A stretch of DNA of 64,000 nucleotides from Blastococcus sp. LR1 (GCF_020166105.1 NZ_JAIUJY010000002.1:372001-436000), one strand, 5' to 3'; counted from the first letter of the stretch, positions 32,985-43,361 are shown. Program-made: numbers and translations. The notes: generated by a model from the sequence alone, not told the origin.

Positions 32985-34375
32985 CGGGTCTCCTCCTGGA
33001 CGATCGCCGGGTCGGCGTCCGGCATGCGGTCGGGCAGCTCGAGGCGCACCCGGGAGGGCACGTGCCGCTCGACGGCGAGCACGTGCACGTGCAGCTGGCG
33101 CGGAGCCGGCTCGTCGGCGAGGACGAGGTCCCCGGGATCCGGCGGCAGCTCGATCGCCAGCGACGTCCCCGGCGGGGGCAGCGAACCGGCGGCGGCGATG
33201 ACCAGCCCGGCGATGGTCTCGTAGTGCCCGCGCGGGAGGTCGACGCCCAGCGAGCGCTCGACCTCGTCGACGTGCACGTCACCGGGCATCTCCCAGACGC
33301 CGTCCCCCTCGATCGGGACGTACTCCGGGTGATCGGCGTCGTGCTCGTCGGTGATCTCCCCGACCAGCTCCTCGGCGAGGTCCTCGAGGGTGATCACGCC
33401 GGCGAAGCCGCCGTACTCGTCGAGCACGCAGGCCAGCTGGTTCTCGGTGTCGGCCAGCTGCTGCAGCGCGTCGGGCAGCGACGTGTAGGTGGAGACGACC
33501 AGCGGCTCGCGGGCGATCGCGGTCACCGGCACGGTGTCGGGCTTCGTCGTCGTCAGCACGTCGGCCAGGTGGACCACCCCGACGACGTCGCCGGTCGCGC
33601 TCTCCAGCACCGGGTAGCGGGAGTGGCCGCTGGCCATGAGCTCGCGCAGGTGGCCGATCGTGTCGGTCTCGGCGACCGAGCCCACCCGCGGGCGGGGGAT
33701 CATCGCGTGCTCGACGTGCTGCTGCGGGAAGTCGAGAATCCGGTCGACCATGATCGACAGCTCCGCGGGCAGGTCGCCGCTCTCCCGGGAGTCCTCGACG
33801 ATGTGCTCGAGGTCGCGGGCGGTGGCCGCGTGCTCGACGTCGTGCACCGGCTCGATCTTCAGCGCCCGCAGCAGCAGGTTCGACGCCTGGTCGAACACCC
33901 AGATCAGCCAGCCGAACACCTTCAGGTAGCCGACGGTGGAGACGGCGAGCCAGAGGGCGACCGGTTCCGGGCGCGAGATGGCCAGGTTCTTGGGGAAGAG
34001 CTCGCCGAACAGCATCTGGACGACGGTGGAGAACAGCAGCGCCAGCACCGCGCCGACTCCCAGGCTCACCGCCGTGGGGATGCCGACATCGCCGAGCAGT
34101 GCGCCCAGCGACTGACCGATCAGCGGCTCGGCCACGTACCCGACGAGCAGCCCGGTGACGGTGATGCCGAGCTGAGCCCCGGACAGCATGAAGGACGTGC
34201 GGCGGGTGACGCCCAGCGCGCGCTTCGCGGCCGTGTCACCCGCTTCGGCGCGGGCGGCGAGCGTGGCCCGGTCGACCGCCATGTAGGCGAACTCCTGAGC
34301 CACGAAGTACCCGGTCACCGCGGTGATGGCCAGCACCACCAGCAGTCCGAGCAGCAGGGAGAGCACTTCGGTCAC
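32981..34375 (-). CDS. CNNM/CorC-family protein (DUF21, CBS pair, CorC_HlyC), first of pair
   Basis: 464 residues. DUF21 domain with FVAQEFAYMAVDRATL, TSFMLSGAQLGITVTGLLVGYVAEP and GELFPKNLAIS; CBS domains at about 215-335 (HAMIPRPRVGSVAETDTIG, LACVLDEYGGFAGVITLED); and a C-terminal CorC_HlyC domain (VWEMPGDVHVDEVERSLGV, ETIAGLVI). Expected to handle divalent cation (Mg2+/Co2+) efflux or sensing at the membrane. Older hemolysin labels are historical. ATG 34375; the 177-base region upstream holds the divergent DUF5313 start. Confidence 0.92.
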   Translation of the reverse strand: MTEVLSLLLGLLVVLAITAVTGYFVAQEFAYMAVDRATLAARAEAGDTAAKRALGVTRRTSFMLSGAQLGITVTGLLVGYVAEPLIGQSLGALLGDVGIPTAVSLGVGAVLALLFSTVVQMLFGELFPKNLAISRPEPVALWLAVSTVGYLKVFGWLIWVFDQASNLLLRALKIEPVHDVEHAATARDLEHIVEDSRESGDLPAELSIMVDRILDFPQQHVEHAMIPRPRVGSVAETDTIGHLRELMASGHSRYPVLESATGDVVGVVHLADVLTTTKPDTVPVTAIAREPLVVSTYTSLPDALQQLADTENQLACVLDEYGGFAGVITLEDLAEELVGEITDEHDADHPEYVPIEGDGVWEMPGDVHVDEVERSLGVDLPRGHYETIAGLVIAAAGSLPPPGTSLAIELPPDPGDLVLADEPAPRQLHVHVLAVERHVPSRVRLELPDRMPDADPAIVQEETR

Positions 34376-34539
34376 CGGCCACGCACCCCCTCAGCGGACT
34401 GGGTGGGCGTGGCCTCGGGACTGTGATACGGGCTCATGGCTCTCTTCGACGATGCGGACGGGCCGGGTCGGCTCAACGGCACAACGGTAGAGGGGCCGTC
34501 CACGTTCCCGGGCTCCGGACGACGACCGACGCCCGGGCC

Positions 34540-34545
34540 TACCCT
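34540..34545 (+). promoter_or_regulatory. Candidate -10 box for leaderless DUF5313 gene
   Basis: TACCCT, identical to the pmt box, ends seven bases before GTG 34553 with no ribosome site between. Confidence 0.5.
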
Positions 34546-34552
34546 GGACGCC

Positions 34553-34993
34553 GTGACCAGCGCCCCCGACGAACCGATCGTCCGGCCGGCTGCGCACCGC
34601 TGGCTCTGGTACGCCCTGGGCGGCGCACTGCCCCCGCGACACAGCAGCTGGGTGCTGTTCGACACCACCACCCGCACCTGGGGGCTGCGCCACGTGGCCC
34701 GGATGCTGGTGCAGATGGCGGTCCCGATCGCGCTGGTCATGATCTTCCTGCCGGCTCCGCTCGGCCTGCGCGTGGCCGTCTGCGGCGGCGGGATCTTCCT
34801 GGGGCTCATCTACTCGCTGGCCTACATGCCGGAGACGACGGAGACCCGGGTGATGAAGGCGGGCTATCCCGCCGGCACCGCCACCGCCGTCCGTGACCGC
34901 GCCGGTCAGCAGCGGGACCTGCGGGACAGCGAGCGCCGACGGGCCGCCGCCGCGAAGCGCGCCGCCCGCTACCGGGAGCGCACCGGCCGTTGA
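34553..34993 (+). CDS. DUF5313 family membrane protein
   Basis: 146 residues. The N-terminal motif RPAAHRWLWYALGGALPPRHSSWVLFDTTTRTW and the helix pair (MLVQMAVPIALVMIFLPAPLGLRVAVCGGGIFLGLIYSLAYMPE region) match DUF5313, an actinobacterial family of unknown function. The C-terminus is basic and helical (RRRAAAAKRAARYRERTG). GTG 34553 rather than an ATG 39 codons upstream, because the domain begins here and a TANNNT box sits seven bases before it. Convergent with the SpoIIE phosphatase gene, 13 bases apart. Confidence 0.8.
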   Translation: MTSAPDEPIVRPAAHRWLWYALGGALPPRHSSWVLFDTTTRTWGLRHVARMLVQMAVPIALVMIFLPAPLGLRVAVCGGGIFLGLIYSLAYMPETTETRVMKAGYPAGTATAVRDRAGQQRDLRDSERRRAAAAKRAARYRERTGR

Positions 34994-35006
34994 GCGGCCT
35001 CCGGGC

Positions 35007-37580
35007 TCATCGCTCCGGGACGATGACCGCCGGGCTGTCCGCGACGTCGGGGGGAATGCGGTTGGGGCCCGCCTCGGCGGGGCGGAGCCGGTCCTGGCGG
35101 TGCAGCCGCACGGCGACCAGCGCCACGTCGTCGTCGGTCCGCTCCGGCAGCATCCGGACCAGCAGCTCGTCGCACAGCTCGTCCAGATCGCGGTCGGCCA
35201 GCTCCTCGAGAGCCTGGGAGAGCCGGCCCAGCCCCTCGTCGAGGTCCTGGTCGCGCCGTTCGATGAGCCCGTCGGTGTAGAGCACCAGCGTCGAGTCCCA
35301 GGGCAGCGTCACCTCGAACTCGCGACGTCGGGCGGTCTCGTCGACACCGAGGAGCAGGTCTGCCCGCGGCCCGGTCAGCGGCGACACGGAGCCGTCGGGG
35401 GCGATGACCATCGGGGGCGGGTGGCCGGCGTTGGACCAGCGGACCGTCGTGCGGCCGCGCCGCGCCTCGTCCTCGCTCTGCTCCAGCCGGATGACGACGG
35501 CGGTGGCGGTGGTGTCCAGCTGGAGCGTGGTCATCGCCTCGTCGACGCGGCGCAGGATCTCCGCGGGCCCCGCGCCGGTCGTCACCGCGATGGCCCGCAG
35601 CATCGACCGGATCTGCCCCATGGCCGCCGCGGCCTCGACGTTGTGCCCGAGGACGTCGCCGACGGTGATGATCGAGGCGCCGCCGGACTGCAGGAAGGCG
35701 TCGTACCAGTCACCGCCGACCTGCGCGGTCTCGGCCGCCGGGGTGTAGCGCACCACGACCTGCACATGGTCCGGCTGCGCCGGCGCGGTCAGCAGCGACC
35801 GCTGCAGCCCCTCCGCCAGCTGGGTCTGCTGGCGGTAGAGGCGCGCGTTGTCCAGGGCCAGGCCGGCCCGGCCGGCGATGTCGGCCGCGGTGGCGAGGTC
35901 CTCGGAGGTGAGCGACCCCCGGCCTGCCCCGTTGAACAGGCTCAGGAGACCGACGGTGCGCCCCCGCCCGCGCAGCGGCAGGGCGGCGAACGACTCCGGC
36001 GCCAGCTCGCCGAGCAGCTCCTGTGCCGGACCGGGCGCCAGCACCTCGCGGATGCTGGCGGCCGCGTCGCGGTCGAGGACCACCGGCCGCCCCGTGCTGA
36101 GCGCCCGTGCGACGAAGGAGGTGTCCGAGAGCGCCGGGATCCGCTCCCGGGCGTAGGCGGCGGCGACCGGCAGGAGCTCGGGGTCGCTGTGCGACCAGCC
36201 CACGTCTCGCAGCCCGTGCCGGAAGCCGTGGTGCTGCTCGTCCCCCACGAGGGTCACCAGGCACCAGTCGGCGAGGGCAGGGACGACCAGCTGCGCCAGG
36301 CGGGCGACCGCGACCTCGGCGTCCAGGGTGCCGGTCAGTTCGGCACTGACCCGCTCCAGCAACTCGCTGCGCCGCTGCAGGCGCACCCGGTTGGTGATGT
36401 CCAGGAAGTAGAGCGCGACGCCGTGCGGCCCGGGGACCGCCCGGACCTCGACCCAGACGCTGAGCGGCTCGGGGTAGTAGGCGTCGAAGACCACCGGCTG
36501 CCCCGTGGCCGCGGCCCGACGGTAGTTGTCCTCGAACTCCGTGCCGAGCGTCGCCGGGAACGTCTCCCACAGCGAGCGGCCGAGCATCGCGGTGCGGGGC
36601 AGGCCGGCGATCCGCTCGGCCTCGGTGTTCACGTGCGTCATCACCCAGTCGCGGTCCATGGCGATGAACGCCACGGCCAGGCCCTCCAGCAGCTCCGCGG
36701 TGCGCTGCATGGGCTCCCGCTGGGCGGTGGTCTCGCTGGCGACGCCGATCAGCCGCCGTCGGCCGTGGTCGACGACCACCCGACCGCGGGCGGCGACCCA
36801 CCGGCGCCCGCCGTCGGCCGGCACGATCCGGTACTCCGACTCGTAGGAACCGCCCGTGGCGATCGCTTCCTGCACGCGCGTGATGACGTCCTCGACGTCG
36901 TCGGGGTGGACGTGGGCGTACACGTCCTCGGCCCGCCCGCTGAACGAGGCCCGGTCCAGGTCGGAGAGCTCCAGCAGCCGGTCGTCGAGGACGAGCACCC
37001 CGCTCTCCAGATCCAGGTCGAAGGCCCCCACACCCCCGGCCTCGGCCGCCAGGTCCCACCGGGTGCGGTCCGCGCGCCGGTCGGCGCTGACCGCGGCCAG
37101 CTCGAGCTCGGCGACGACGGCGCGCGCCAGCTGCTCCAGCACCGACACGTCCGACGGCGTCCACTCCCGAGGGGCGGGGTCGAACACGCACAACGCACCG
37201 ATCGGCTGCCCGTCGGGGCCGACGAGGGGAACCCCGAGATAGGAGCCGACGGCGCCCGACCTGACCGGCGGCAGCGCCGAGACCCGCGGGTCGCTGCCGG
37301 CGTCGGTGACCAACAGCGGGGCGCCGGACCCCGCCGTCACGGTGCACAACGAGTCCTCCCGCGGCGTCCGGCTGCCCACCGCGCCCGGGGACAGCCCCGT
37401 GCCGCCCACGACGGTCTGGACGTCGGAGAGCAGCGAGACCTGGGCGGACGGGACGTGCAGCAGGCGGGCGGCGAGATCGGTGACGCGGTCCAGCGCCGTC
37501 CGGTCGGCCGTCGAGGTCCATTCCTCACCGGTGCGTGCCGTCTCGCCCGCTCCGGGGGAACCGGGCCCGCTGGTCAGCAC
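35007..37580 (-). CDS. SpoIIE/PP2C-family phosphatase with GAF-PAS-PAS-GAF sensors
   Basis: 857 residues. Order: GAF at about 30-165; PAS at about 172-288 (YAHVHPDDVEDV and YRIVPADGGRRWV are PAS_3-like); PAS at about 292-400; GAF at about 405-582; SpoIIE-type PP2C phosphatase at about 600-827. Metal-binding Asp are in VGGDWYDAF (D624), GDVLGHNVEAA (D642) and in the C-terminal RTDDDVALVAV. This type acts in partner-switching by dephosphorylating an anti-anti-sigma factor. Signals enter through the cytosolic sensors; no membrane helix is seen. Starts at GTG 37580 with a TAGATT six bases upstream; it follows the MFS gene by 35 bases on the same strand. Confidence 0.92.
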   Translation of the reverse strand: MLTSGPGSPGAGETARTGEEWTSTADRTALDRVTDLAARLLHVPSAQVSLLSDVQTVVGGTGLSPGAVGSRTPREDSLCTVTAGSGAPLLVTDAGSDPRVSALPPVRSGAVGSYLGVPLVGPDGQPIGALCVFDPAPREWTPSDVSVLEQLARAVVAELELAAVSADRRADRTRWDLAAEAGGVGAFDLDLESGVLVLDDRLLELSDLDRASFSGRAEDVYAHVHPDDVEDVITRVQEAIATGGSYESEYRIVPADGGRRWVAARGRVVVDHGRRRLIGVASETTAQREPMQRTAELLEGLAVAFIAMDRDWVMTHVNTEAERIAGLPRTAMLGRSLWETFPATLGTEFEDNYRRAAATGQPVVFDAYYPEPLSVWVEVRAVPGPHGVALYFLDITNRVRLQRRSELLERVSAELTGTLDAEVAVARLAQLVVPALADWCLVTLVGDEQHHGFRHGLRDVGWSHSDPELLPVAAAYARERIPALSDTSFVARALSTGRPVVLDRDAAASIREVLAPGPAQELLGELAPESFAALPLRGRGRTVGLLSLFNGAGRGSLTSEDLATAADIAGRAGLALDNARLYRQQTQLAEGLQRSLLTAPAQPDHVQVVVRYTPAAETAQVGGDWYDAFLQSGGASIITVGDVLGHNVEAAAAMGQIRSMLRAIAVTTGAGPAEILRRVDEAMTTLQLDTTATAVVIRLEQSEDEARRGRTTVRWSNAGHPPPMVIAPDGSVSPLTGPRADLLLGVDETARRREFEVTLPWDSTLVLYTDGLIERRDQDLDEGLGRLSQALEELADRDLDELCDELLVRMLPERTDDDVALVAVRLHRQDRLRPAEAGPNRIPPDVADSPAVIVPER

Positions 37581-37586
37581 GGCCCC

Positions 37587-37592
37587 AATCTA
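37587..37592 (-). promoter_or_regulatory. Candidate -10 box for leaderless SpoIIE-type gene
   Basis: TAGATT on the minus strand, ending six bases before GTG 37580, inside the 35-base gap after the MFS gene. It would give the phosphatase its own promoter. Confidence 0.5.
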
Positions 37593-37615
37593 ACGAAGCC
37601 CGTCCTGGCCGGTCG

Positions 37616-39094
37616 TCACGCTGACGGGTCTCCACCCGGGCGGAGCGCCGCCGCCGCTGCCACCACCGGCGCGGGAGCCGCAGGCAGGGGCGGGACGGCG
37701 GCGGTCTCCCCGTCGGGCTCCCCCGCGGCGACGGCGTCGTCCCGGGCCGCGGCATAGGCCGCGCTCAGCCGTCGGTAGGCGGGGCTGACGAGAGCCGCGA
37801 GGACGACGAGGACCCCGACCAGGCCGGTGACGGTGAGGACCAGGGCCATGCCGCGGACGGGTCCGGTGCCGAACCATCCGCCGATCGACCGCGCCCCGGC
37901 GCCGTCGGTCATGAACGGGATCACCACGAACTCGGTGAGCGGGGCGATGAGGAAAGCGGTCAGCGGGGAGGCCGCCTGCTCGACGCTCTGGGCGAAGCCG
38001 AACACCCGGCCCTGCCGCTCGTAGGGCACCACCCGCTGCAGCACCGTCTGCTCAGCGGCCTCGGCGAACGGCATCGCAACCATGAACAGGGCCATCGCCA
38101 CGGTGAGCGTGAGGACCGAGGAGACCAACGGGAACAGCATCGTCCCGGTCCACATCAGCACGTTGACCAGCAGCAGCACCCGGATCGGGCGGCTGCCCAG
38201 GCCGACGCGGGCCACGAGCAGCCCGCCGACGATCAGCAGGGCGGAGAGCGCGCCCCAGAGCAGGCCCCACGCCTGGACGGACATCAGCGACAGGCCGTAG
38301 GGGTCCATCAGCGCCATGAAGGCGCCACCGAGGAAGTTGTTGAAGCAGCTGAACAGGATCAGCGGCAGCAGGCCGGGCACCCCGCGGACGAGGCGGATCG
38401 TGCCCCGCAGGTCCACGCCGGACGCGGCTCCGGCGTCGTCCCCGCTCCCCGATGCGGACGCGGCGCCGTCGCCCGGGATCCGCACCCCGGTCAGGTGCAG
38501 GACCGACAGCACCAGGACGGTCAGGGTGAGCGCGAGGACGGCGGCCATGCCGCCGAAGGCGATCAGCAGCCCGCTGATCACCGAGGTGACGAGCATGGAC
38601 AGGCCGGTCGCCGAGCCGACCAGCCCGTTGGCGCGGTCCCGCCGGTCCTCGGGGACCAGCAGCGTGACCAGGGTCGGCAGGGCGATCATGCGCGGGTTGC
38701 CGGCGATCACCCCCGCCATGAGGAGGACGACGAAGATCCACAGCGGCAGGCTGGCCGCGGTCTGGAAGGACCGCTCCGGGGTGAGCAGGTAGACCGCGAG
38801 CGCCCCGGAGTAGAACGCGATCGAGGCGACCGCCGAGCCCTGCATCACGGCGTGCTTGCGGTGGTGGTCGACCAGGCTGCCGAACCAGATCCCGGTCGCG
38901 GCCGTCGCGACCAGGAAGATGCCGGCGATCATGCCCGTGGCGAAGACCGATCCGGTCTCCAGGAAGATCCAGAAGGTCACCGCGAACCAGACGGTGTAGT
39001 TCACGACCGAGACCAGCAGGTTGTTGACCAGCAGGTGCGCGAAGGCCCGCTCGCGCGCTGAGCTCAGGTCGAGTGCGGGAGCCCGGTCGGCCAT
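37616..39094 (-). CDS. MFS transporter (drug-efflux type)
   Basis: 492 residues with twelve predicted membrane helices. Helix 2-3 loop GIWFGSLVDHHRKHAVM is the MFS motif A. The long middle loop (GDGAASASGSGDDAGAASG, about residue 205-225) separates the halves. The group resembles MFS exporters such as MdfA/tetV-like or macrolide-type efflux proteins in actinobacteria. The start at ATG 39094 follows GGAGGAGGACACC; a GTG/ATG seven codons upstream is less likely. The C-terminal tail is Ala/Pro-rich. Substrate unknown. tRNA-Arg lies 150 bases upstream. Confidence 0.88.
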   Translation of the reverse strand: MADRAPALDLSSARERAFAHLLVNNLLVSVVNYTVWFAVTFWIFLETGSVFATGMIAGIFLVATAATGIWFGSLVDHHRKHAVMQGSAVASIAFYSGALAVYLLTPERSFQTAASLPLWIFVVLLMAGVIAGNPRMIALPTLVTLLVPEDRRDRANGLVGSATGLSMLVTSVISGLLIAFGGMAAVLALTLTVLVLSVLHLTGVRIPGDGAASASGSGDDAGAASGVDLRGTIRLVRGVPGLLPLILFSCFNNFLGGAFMALMDPYGLSLMSVQAWGLLWGALSALLIVGGLLVARVGLGSRPIRVLLLVNVLMWTGTMLFPLVSSVLTLTVAMALFMVAMPFAEAAEQTVLQRVVPYERQGRVFGFAQSVEQAASPLTAFLIAPLTEFVVIPFMTDGAGARSIGGWFGTGPVRGMALVLTVTGLVGVLVVLAALVSPAYRRLSAAYAAARDDAVAAGEPDGETAAVPPLPAAPAPVVAAAAALRPGGDPSA

Positions 39095-39244
39095 GGTGTC
39101 CTCCTCCGTCGGCACCAGGGTCCGGGGCGGGTGCCCGGCGGTGCGGTCTGCAGAAGAGACCGCGTGGGAGGCGCCCGCTCATCGGTGCCCGGTGATGATG
39201 CCCGCCCGGCAGCGTCCGGTCAGCCGGATTTCCGGCGCGCTGAG

Positions 39245-39317
39245 TGCCCCCGGCAGGATTCGAACCTGCGACACACGGTTTAGGAAACCGATGCTCTATC
39301 CCCTGAGCTACGGGGGC
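39245..39317 (-). tRNA. tRNA-Arg (anticodon CCT)
   Basis: On the minus strand 73 bases fold as a tRNA: acceptor GCCCCCG/CGGGGGC, D-arm GCTC...GAGC, anticodon loop TTCCTAA (anticodon CCT, reading AGG) on a stem with four good pairs and a T-T mismatch at its outer end, T-arm GCAGG-TTCGAAT-CCTGC, discriminator A. CCA is not encoded. Confidence 0.95.
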
Positions 39318-39505
39318 CACGGCGGAGCACTGCCCGCGCCGGACCGACGAGTCAGAGGCTAACGGGCGACGCTGCGGAACCTGCCGCGCACCCGACGCGT
39401 CGAACCAATGAGGACACGGACGGTCCGCGCGGGGTTACGGTTCTGCGACGTACGTCCTGCTCCGGCAATGACGCCGGGGAACGACGGAAGGGTGGACGAG
39501 GGTCG

Positions 39506-39826
39506 ATGGACAGCACGGTGGTGGACGTTCCCGAGAAGGGGCGGTTCGAGATCCGGGTCGGCGAGCGCGTGGTCGGGCTGGCCAGCTATCACGTGGACAA
39601 CGGGCAGATGACGCTCCCGCACACCGAGATCGACCCCAGCATGGGCGGTCTCGGTCTCGGCAAGGTCCTGGTCGCCGGCGTCCTCACCGCGGCCCGCGAG
39701 CGCGGGCTCACGGTGCTCCCCTACTGCTCCTTCATCCGGCACTACATCCAGCAGCATCCGGGCGACGTGGAACTCGTGGCCGCCGAGGACCGCAAGCACT
39801 TCGGCCTGGAGACCGCAGACCGCTGA
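39506..39826 (+). CDS. Short GNAT-family N-acetyltransferase (YjdJ-like)
   Basis: 106 residues, the small GNAT_YjdJ/YidJ group. Motifs: RFEIRVGERVVGLASYHVD near the start, EIDPSMGGLGLGKVLVAGVLTAARERGL (the acetyl-CoA loop), and the C-terminal VLPYCSFIRHYIQQHPG with the conserved Cys-Ser-Phe and tyrosine, typical of this subfamily. Substrate unknown. ATG 39506 follows GACGAGGG. The next gene starts 35 bases later, with its own TANNNT box. Confidence 0.88.
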   Translation: MDSTVVDVPEKGRFEIRVGERVVGLASYHVDNGQMTLPHTEIDPSMGGLGLGKVLVAGVLTAARERGLTVLPYCSFIRHYIQQHPGDVELVAAEDRKHFGLETADR

Positions 39827-39849
39827 GCGGAGCGACGGCGACGGCCACC

Positions 39850-39855
39850 TAGGCT
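39850..39855 (+). promoter_or_regulatory. Candidate -10 box for leaderless nei
   Basis: TAGGCT ends six bases before ATG 39862, the same hexamer and spacing as at galU. Confidence 0.5.
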
Positions 39856-39861
39856 GCGCGG

Positions 39862-40671
39862 ATGCCCGAGGGCCACACCCTGTACCGCCTGGCGCGGGAG
39901 CAGACCCAGTTGTTCGCCGGCCGGCCGGTGCACGTCACGAGCCCGCAGGGCCGGTTCGACGCCGGTGCCGCGCTGCTCGACGGCCGGGTGCTCGACGAGG
40001 TCTTCTCCTACGGCAAGCACCTGTTCGCCCGCTTCGGCGGCGACTCCCTGCACGTGCACCTCGGGCTCTACGGCACCTACCTGACCGGCACGGGCACCCC
40101 GCCACCGGCCAAGGGTGCGCTGCGCATGCGCTGGGAAGCCGACGGCGCCGACGGTGCGGGCGTCTGGACCGACCTGCGCGGCCCCACCGCCTGCGAGGTG
40201 CTCAGCACCCCCGAGGTGGACCGGATCCTGGACCGGCTCGGCCCCGACCCGCTGCGCCCGCGGGCGGACGGCGCCGTCGCGTTCCGCCGCATCGCCGGCA
40301 GCCGGACGGCGATCGGCGCGCTGCTCATGGACCAGTCGGTGCTGGCCGGCGTCGGCAACGTCTACCGGGCCGAGCTGCTCTTCCGGCACCAGGTCTCCCC
40401 GTTCCGCCCGGGCCGTTCGGTCGACGCCGAGCTGTGGGGCCGGATGTGGCCGGACCTGGTCACCCTGCTGCGGTCCGGCGTCCGGATGGGGCGCATCGTC
40501 ACGACCCGGCCGGCCGATCGCTCCCGCCGCAGCGGCGCCGTCACCCGGGAGGACGCGCACTACGTGTACCGCCGCACCGGGCTGCCCTGCCGGGTGTGCG
40601 GAACCGAGGTGCAGACCCAGGTGATGGTGGGCCGCAACCTCTACTGGTGCCCCGTCTGCCAGGCGACATGA
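39862..40671 (+). CDS. nei: Fpg/Nei-family DNA glycosylase
   Basis: 269 residues. Bifunctional DNA glycosylase/AP lyase of base-excision repair acting on oxidised bases. The N-terminal MPEGHT carries the catalytic Pro2 and Glu3; FSYGKHLFARF holds the conserved Lys; DQSVLAGVGNVYRAELLF is the helix-two-turn-helix; and the zinc finger is C-R-V-C-G...C-P-V-C at the end (TQVMVGRNLYWCPVC). It reads as the actinobacterial Nei2 type. No RBS; probable leaderless start. Confidence 0.93.
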   Translation: MPEGHTLYRLAREQTQLFAGRPVHVTSPQGRFDAGAALLDGRVLDEVFSYGKHLFARFGGDSLHVHLGLYGTYLTGTGTPPPAKGALRMRWEADGADGAGVWTDLRGPTACEVLSTPEVDRILDRLGPDPLRPRADGAVAFRRIAGSRTAIGALLMDQSVLAGVGNVYRAELLFRHQVSPFRPGRSVDAELWGRMWPDLVTLLRSGVRMGRIVTTRPADRSRRSGAVTREDAHYVYRRTGLPCRVCGTEVQTQVMVGRNLYWCPVCQAT

Positions 40672-40726
40672 GGCCTGGTCGACCGGGCTGTCGGGTTCCC
40701 AGGAAGTGCGTGTACGTTCGCCGCCG

Positions 40727-41557
40727 ATGAGATCGGGATCACGGTGGGTCGTCGTCGCACTCGCGACGGTCACGGCGCTGCTCAGCAGCCCGGCGGCCGC
40801 GTCGGCAGCCCCCGACCGGACCGATGCGCCGCGGACCGTCGGCTACGACATCTCGCACCCGCAGTGCGACGCGGAGCTGCCGGATCCGGGCGCCTTCGCC
40901 GTCATCGGGGTCAACGGCGGCCTCGCCACCCGCACCAACCCGTGCCTCACCGAGCAGCTGCTCTGGGCGGACGAGTCCACCGGCGCGGTGCGCGACCAGC
41001 CGCGGGTCCAGCTCTACGTGAACACCGCCAACCCTGGCGAGGTGCGCGATCAGATCGCCACCTGGCCGTCGGCCGGATCGACCCCCTACGGCAGCTGCGA
41101 CGGCGGGAACTCCGCGGCCTGCTCGTGGCAGTACGGCTGGGAGCGGGCGCTCACGAGCGTCGAGTCCTTCTTCCGTCCCGCCGCCCGGGCCGCCCGGCTC
41201 GACAGCCAGCCGGCCCGGTACACGTGGTGGCTCGACGTCGAGACCATGAACACCTGGCAGTCCGGCTCGTCCGAGGCCCGCGAGCGCAACCGGGCCACCC
41301 TCGAGGGGATGGTCGAGTACCTGGAGGAGCAGGACGGCCGGGTCGGCGTCTACTCGACGGGCCAGCAGTGGGGCCAGATCGTCGGCGAGGTGCCCTCGGA
41401 CAGCCCGCTGGCCGGCCTGCCCAGCTGGCTCGCGGGCTCGACCAGTCGCAGCGAGGCGATCGCCGACTGCCGCACGGACGCGCTGGTCCCGCGCGGCCGG
41501 GTCGAGCTCACCCAGTACGTCCCGGGCGAGCTCGACCTCAACCACGCCTGCCGCTAG
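40727..41557 (+). CDS. Secreted GH25-like / DUF1906-type TIM-barrel protein
   Basis: 276 residues. A signal peptide (RWVVVALATVTALLSSPAAASA-A region) covers residues 1-28. The mature part fits a glycoside hydrolase 25-like (lysozyme-like) barrel: TVGYDISHPQC, FAVIGVNGG, VQLYVNTANPG, YTWWLDVETMNTW (Asp and Glu near the barrel end), VGVYSTGQQWGQIVG and WLAGSTSRSEA. Six or more Cys suggest disulphides outside the cell. It may act on peptidoglycan, but catalysis is not proven. ATG 40727; TACGTT eight bases upstream could be a -10. The end overlaps the convergent ABM gene by four bases. Confidence 0.8.
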   Translation: MRSGSRWVVVALATVTALLSSPAAASAAPDRTDAPRTVGYDISHPQCDAELPDPGAFAVIGVNGGLATRTNPCLTEQLLWADESTGAVRDQPRVQLYVNTANPGEVRDQIATWPSAGSTPYGSCDGGNSAACSWQYGWERALTSVESFFRPAARAARLDSQPARYTWWLDVETMNTWQSGSSEARERNRATLEGMVEYLEEQDGRVGVYSTGQQWGQIVGEVPSDSPLAGLPSWLAGSTSRSEAIADCRTDALVPRGRVELTQYVPGELDLNHACR

Positions 41558-41862
41558 ATCGCGCCCTTCTCCGGATCGCCGGCCGGAACGGCGGTCAGGT
41601 AGCGGACGTCCAGCGGCGCGGCCAGCTTGTCGCCGATGGCGGCGCCCAGGTTCGTCAGCGCCTCCGCCTTGCCGTGCGCCTTCAGCGCCTCACGGCTCTC
41701 CCAGCGCTCGACCATGACGAAGACGCCGTCGGCCTCGTGCAGGGCGTACTTCTCGCAGCCGGGCTCGGCGTGCACCTGCGGTACGGCGGCCAGCACCGCC
41801 TCCCGGACGGCGTCCACCGCATCGGGCCGGGGGGTGATGGTGGCGACGACGACGACGGACAC
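41554..41862 (-). CDS. ABM-domain (antibiotic biosynthesis monooxygenase-type) protein
   Basis: 102 residues of the dimeric alpha-beta barrel ABM superfamily: VVVVATITPRPDAVDAVREAVLAAVPQVHAEPGCEKYALHE, MVERWESREALKAHGKAEAL. Known members are quinol or antibiotic monooxygenases, or haem-degrading proteins. The Glu-Pro-Gly-Cys stretch and the WESREALKAH motif are the family norm. Function not predictable. Divergent from the FprA-type gene; the ATG at 41862 follows GGAGGCCCC. Confidence 0.87.
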   Translation of the reverse strand: MSVVVVATITPRPDAVDAVREAVLAAVPQVHAEPGCEKYALHEADGVFVMVERWESREALKAHGKAEALTNLGAAIGDKLAAPLDVRYLTAVPAGDPEKGAI

Positions 41863-41945
41863 AGGGGCCTCCAGGAGGGACGGGAACGGACGATTCCGGA
41901 GCCCAGCCCTGGTGGAGCGGCCCCGGCCGGGTCAGGATGCCAGTC

Positions 41946-43357
<1,412 letters not shown>

Positions 43358-43361
<4 letters not shown>

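Noticed and set aside
39245-39317. tRNA-Arg as an integration site for a mobile element
   Set aside because: I find no direct repeat of the tRNA 3' end nearby, no integrase and no phage or plasmid gene.
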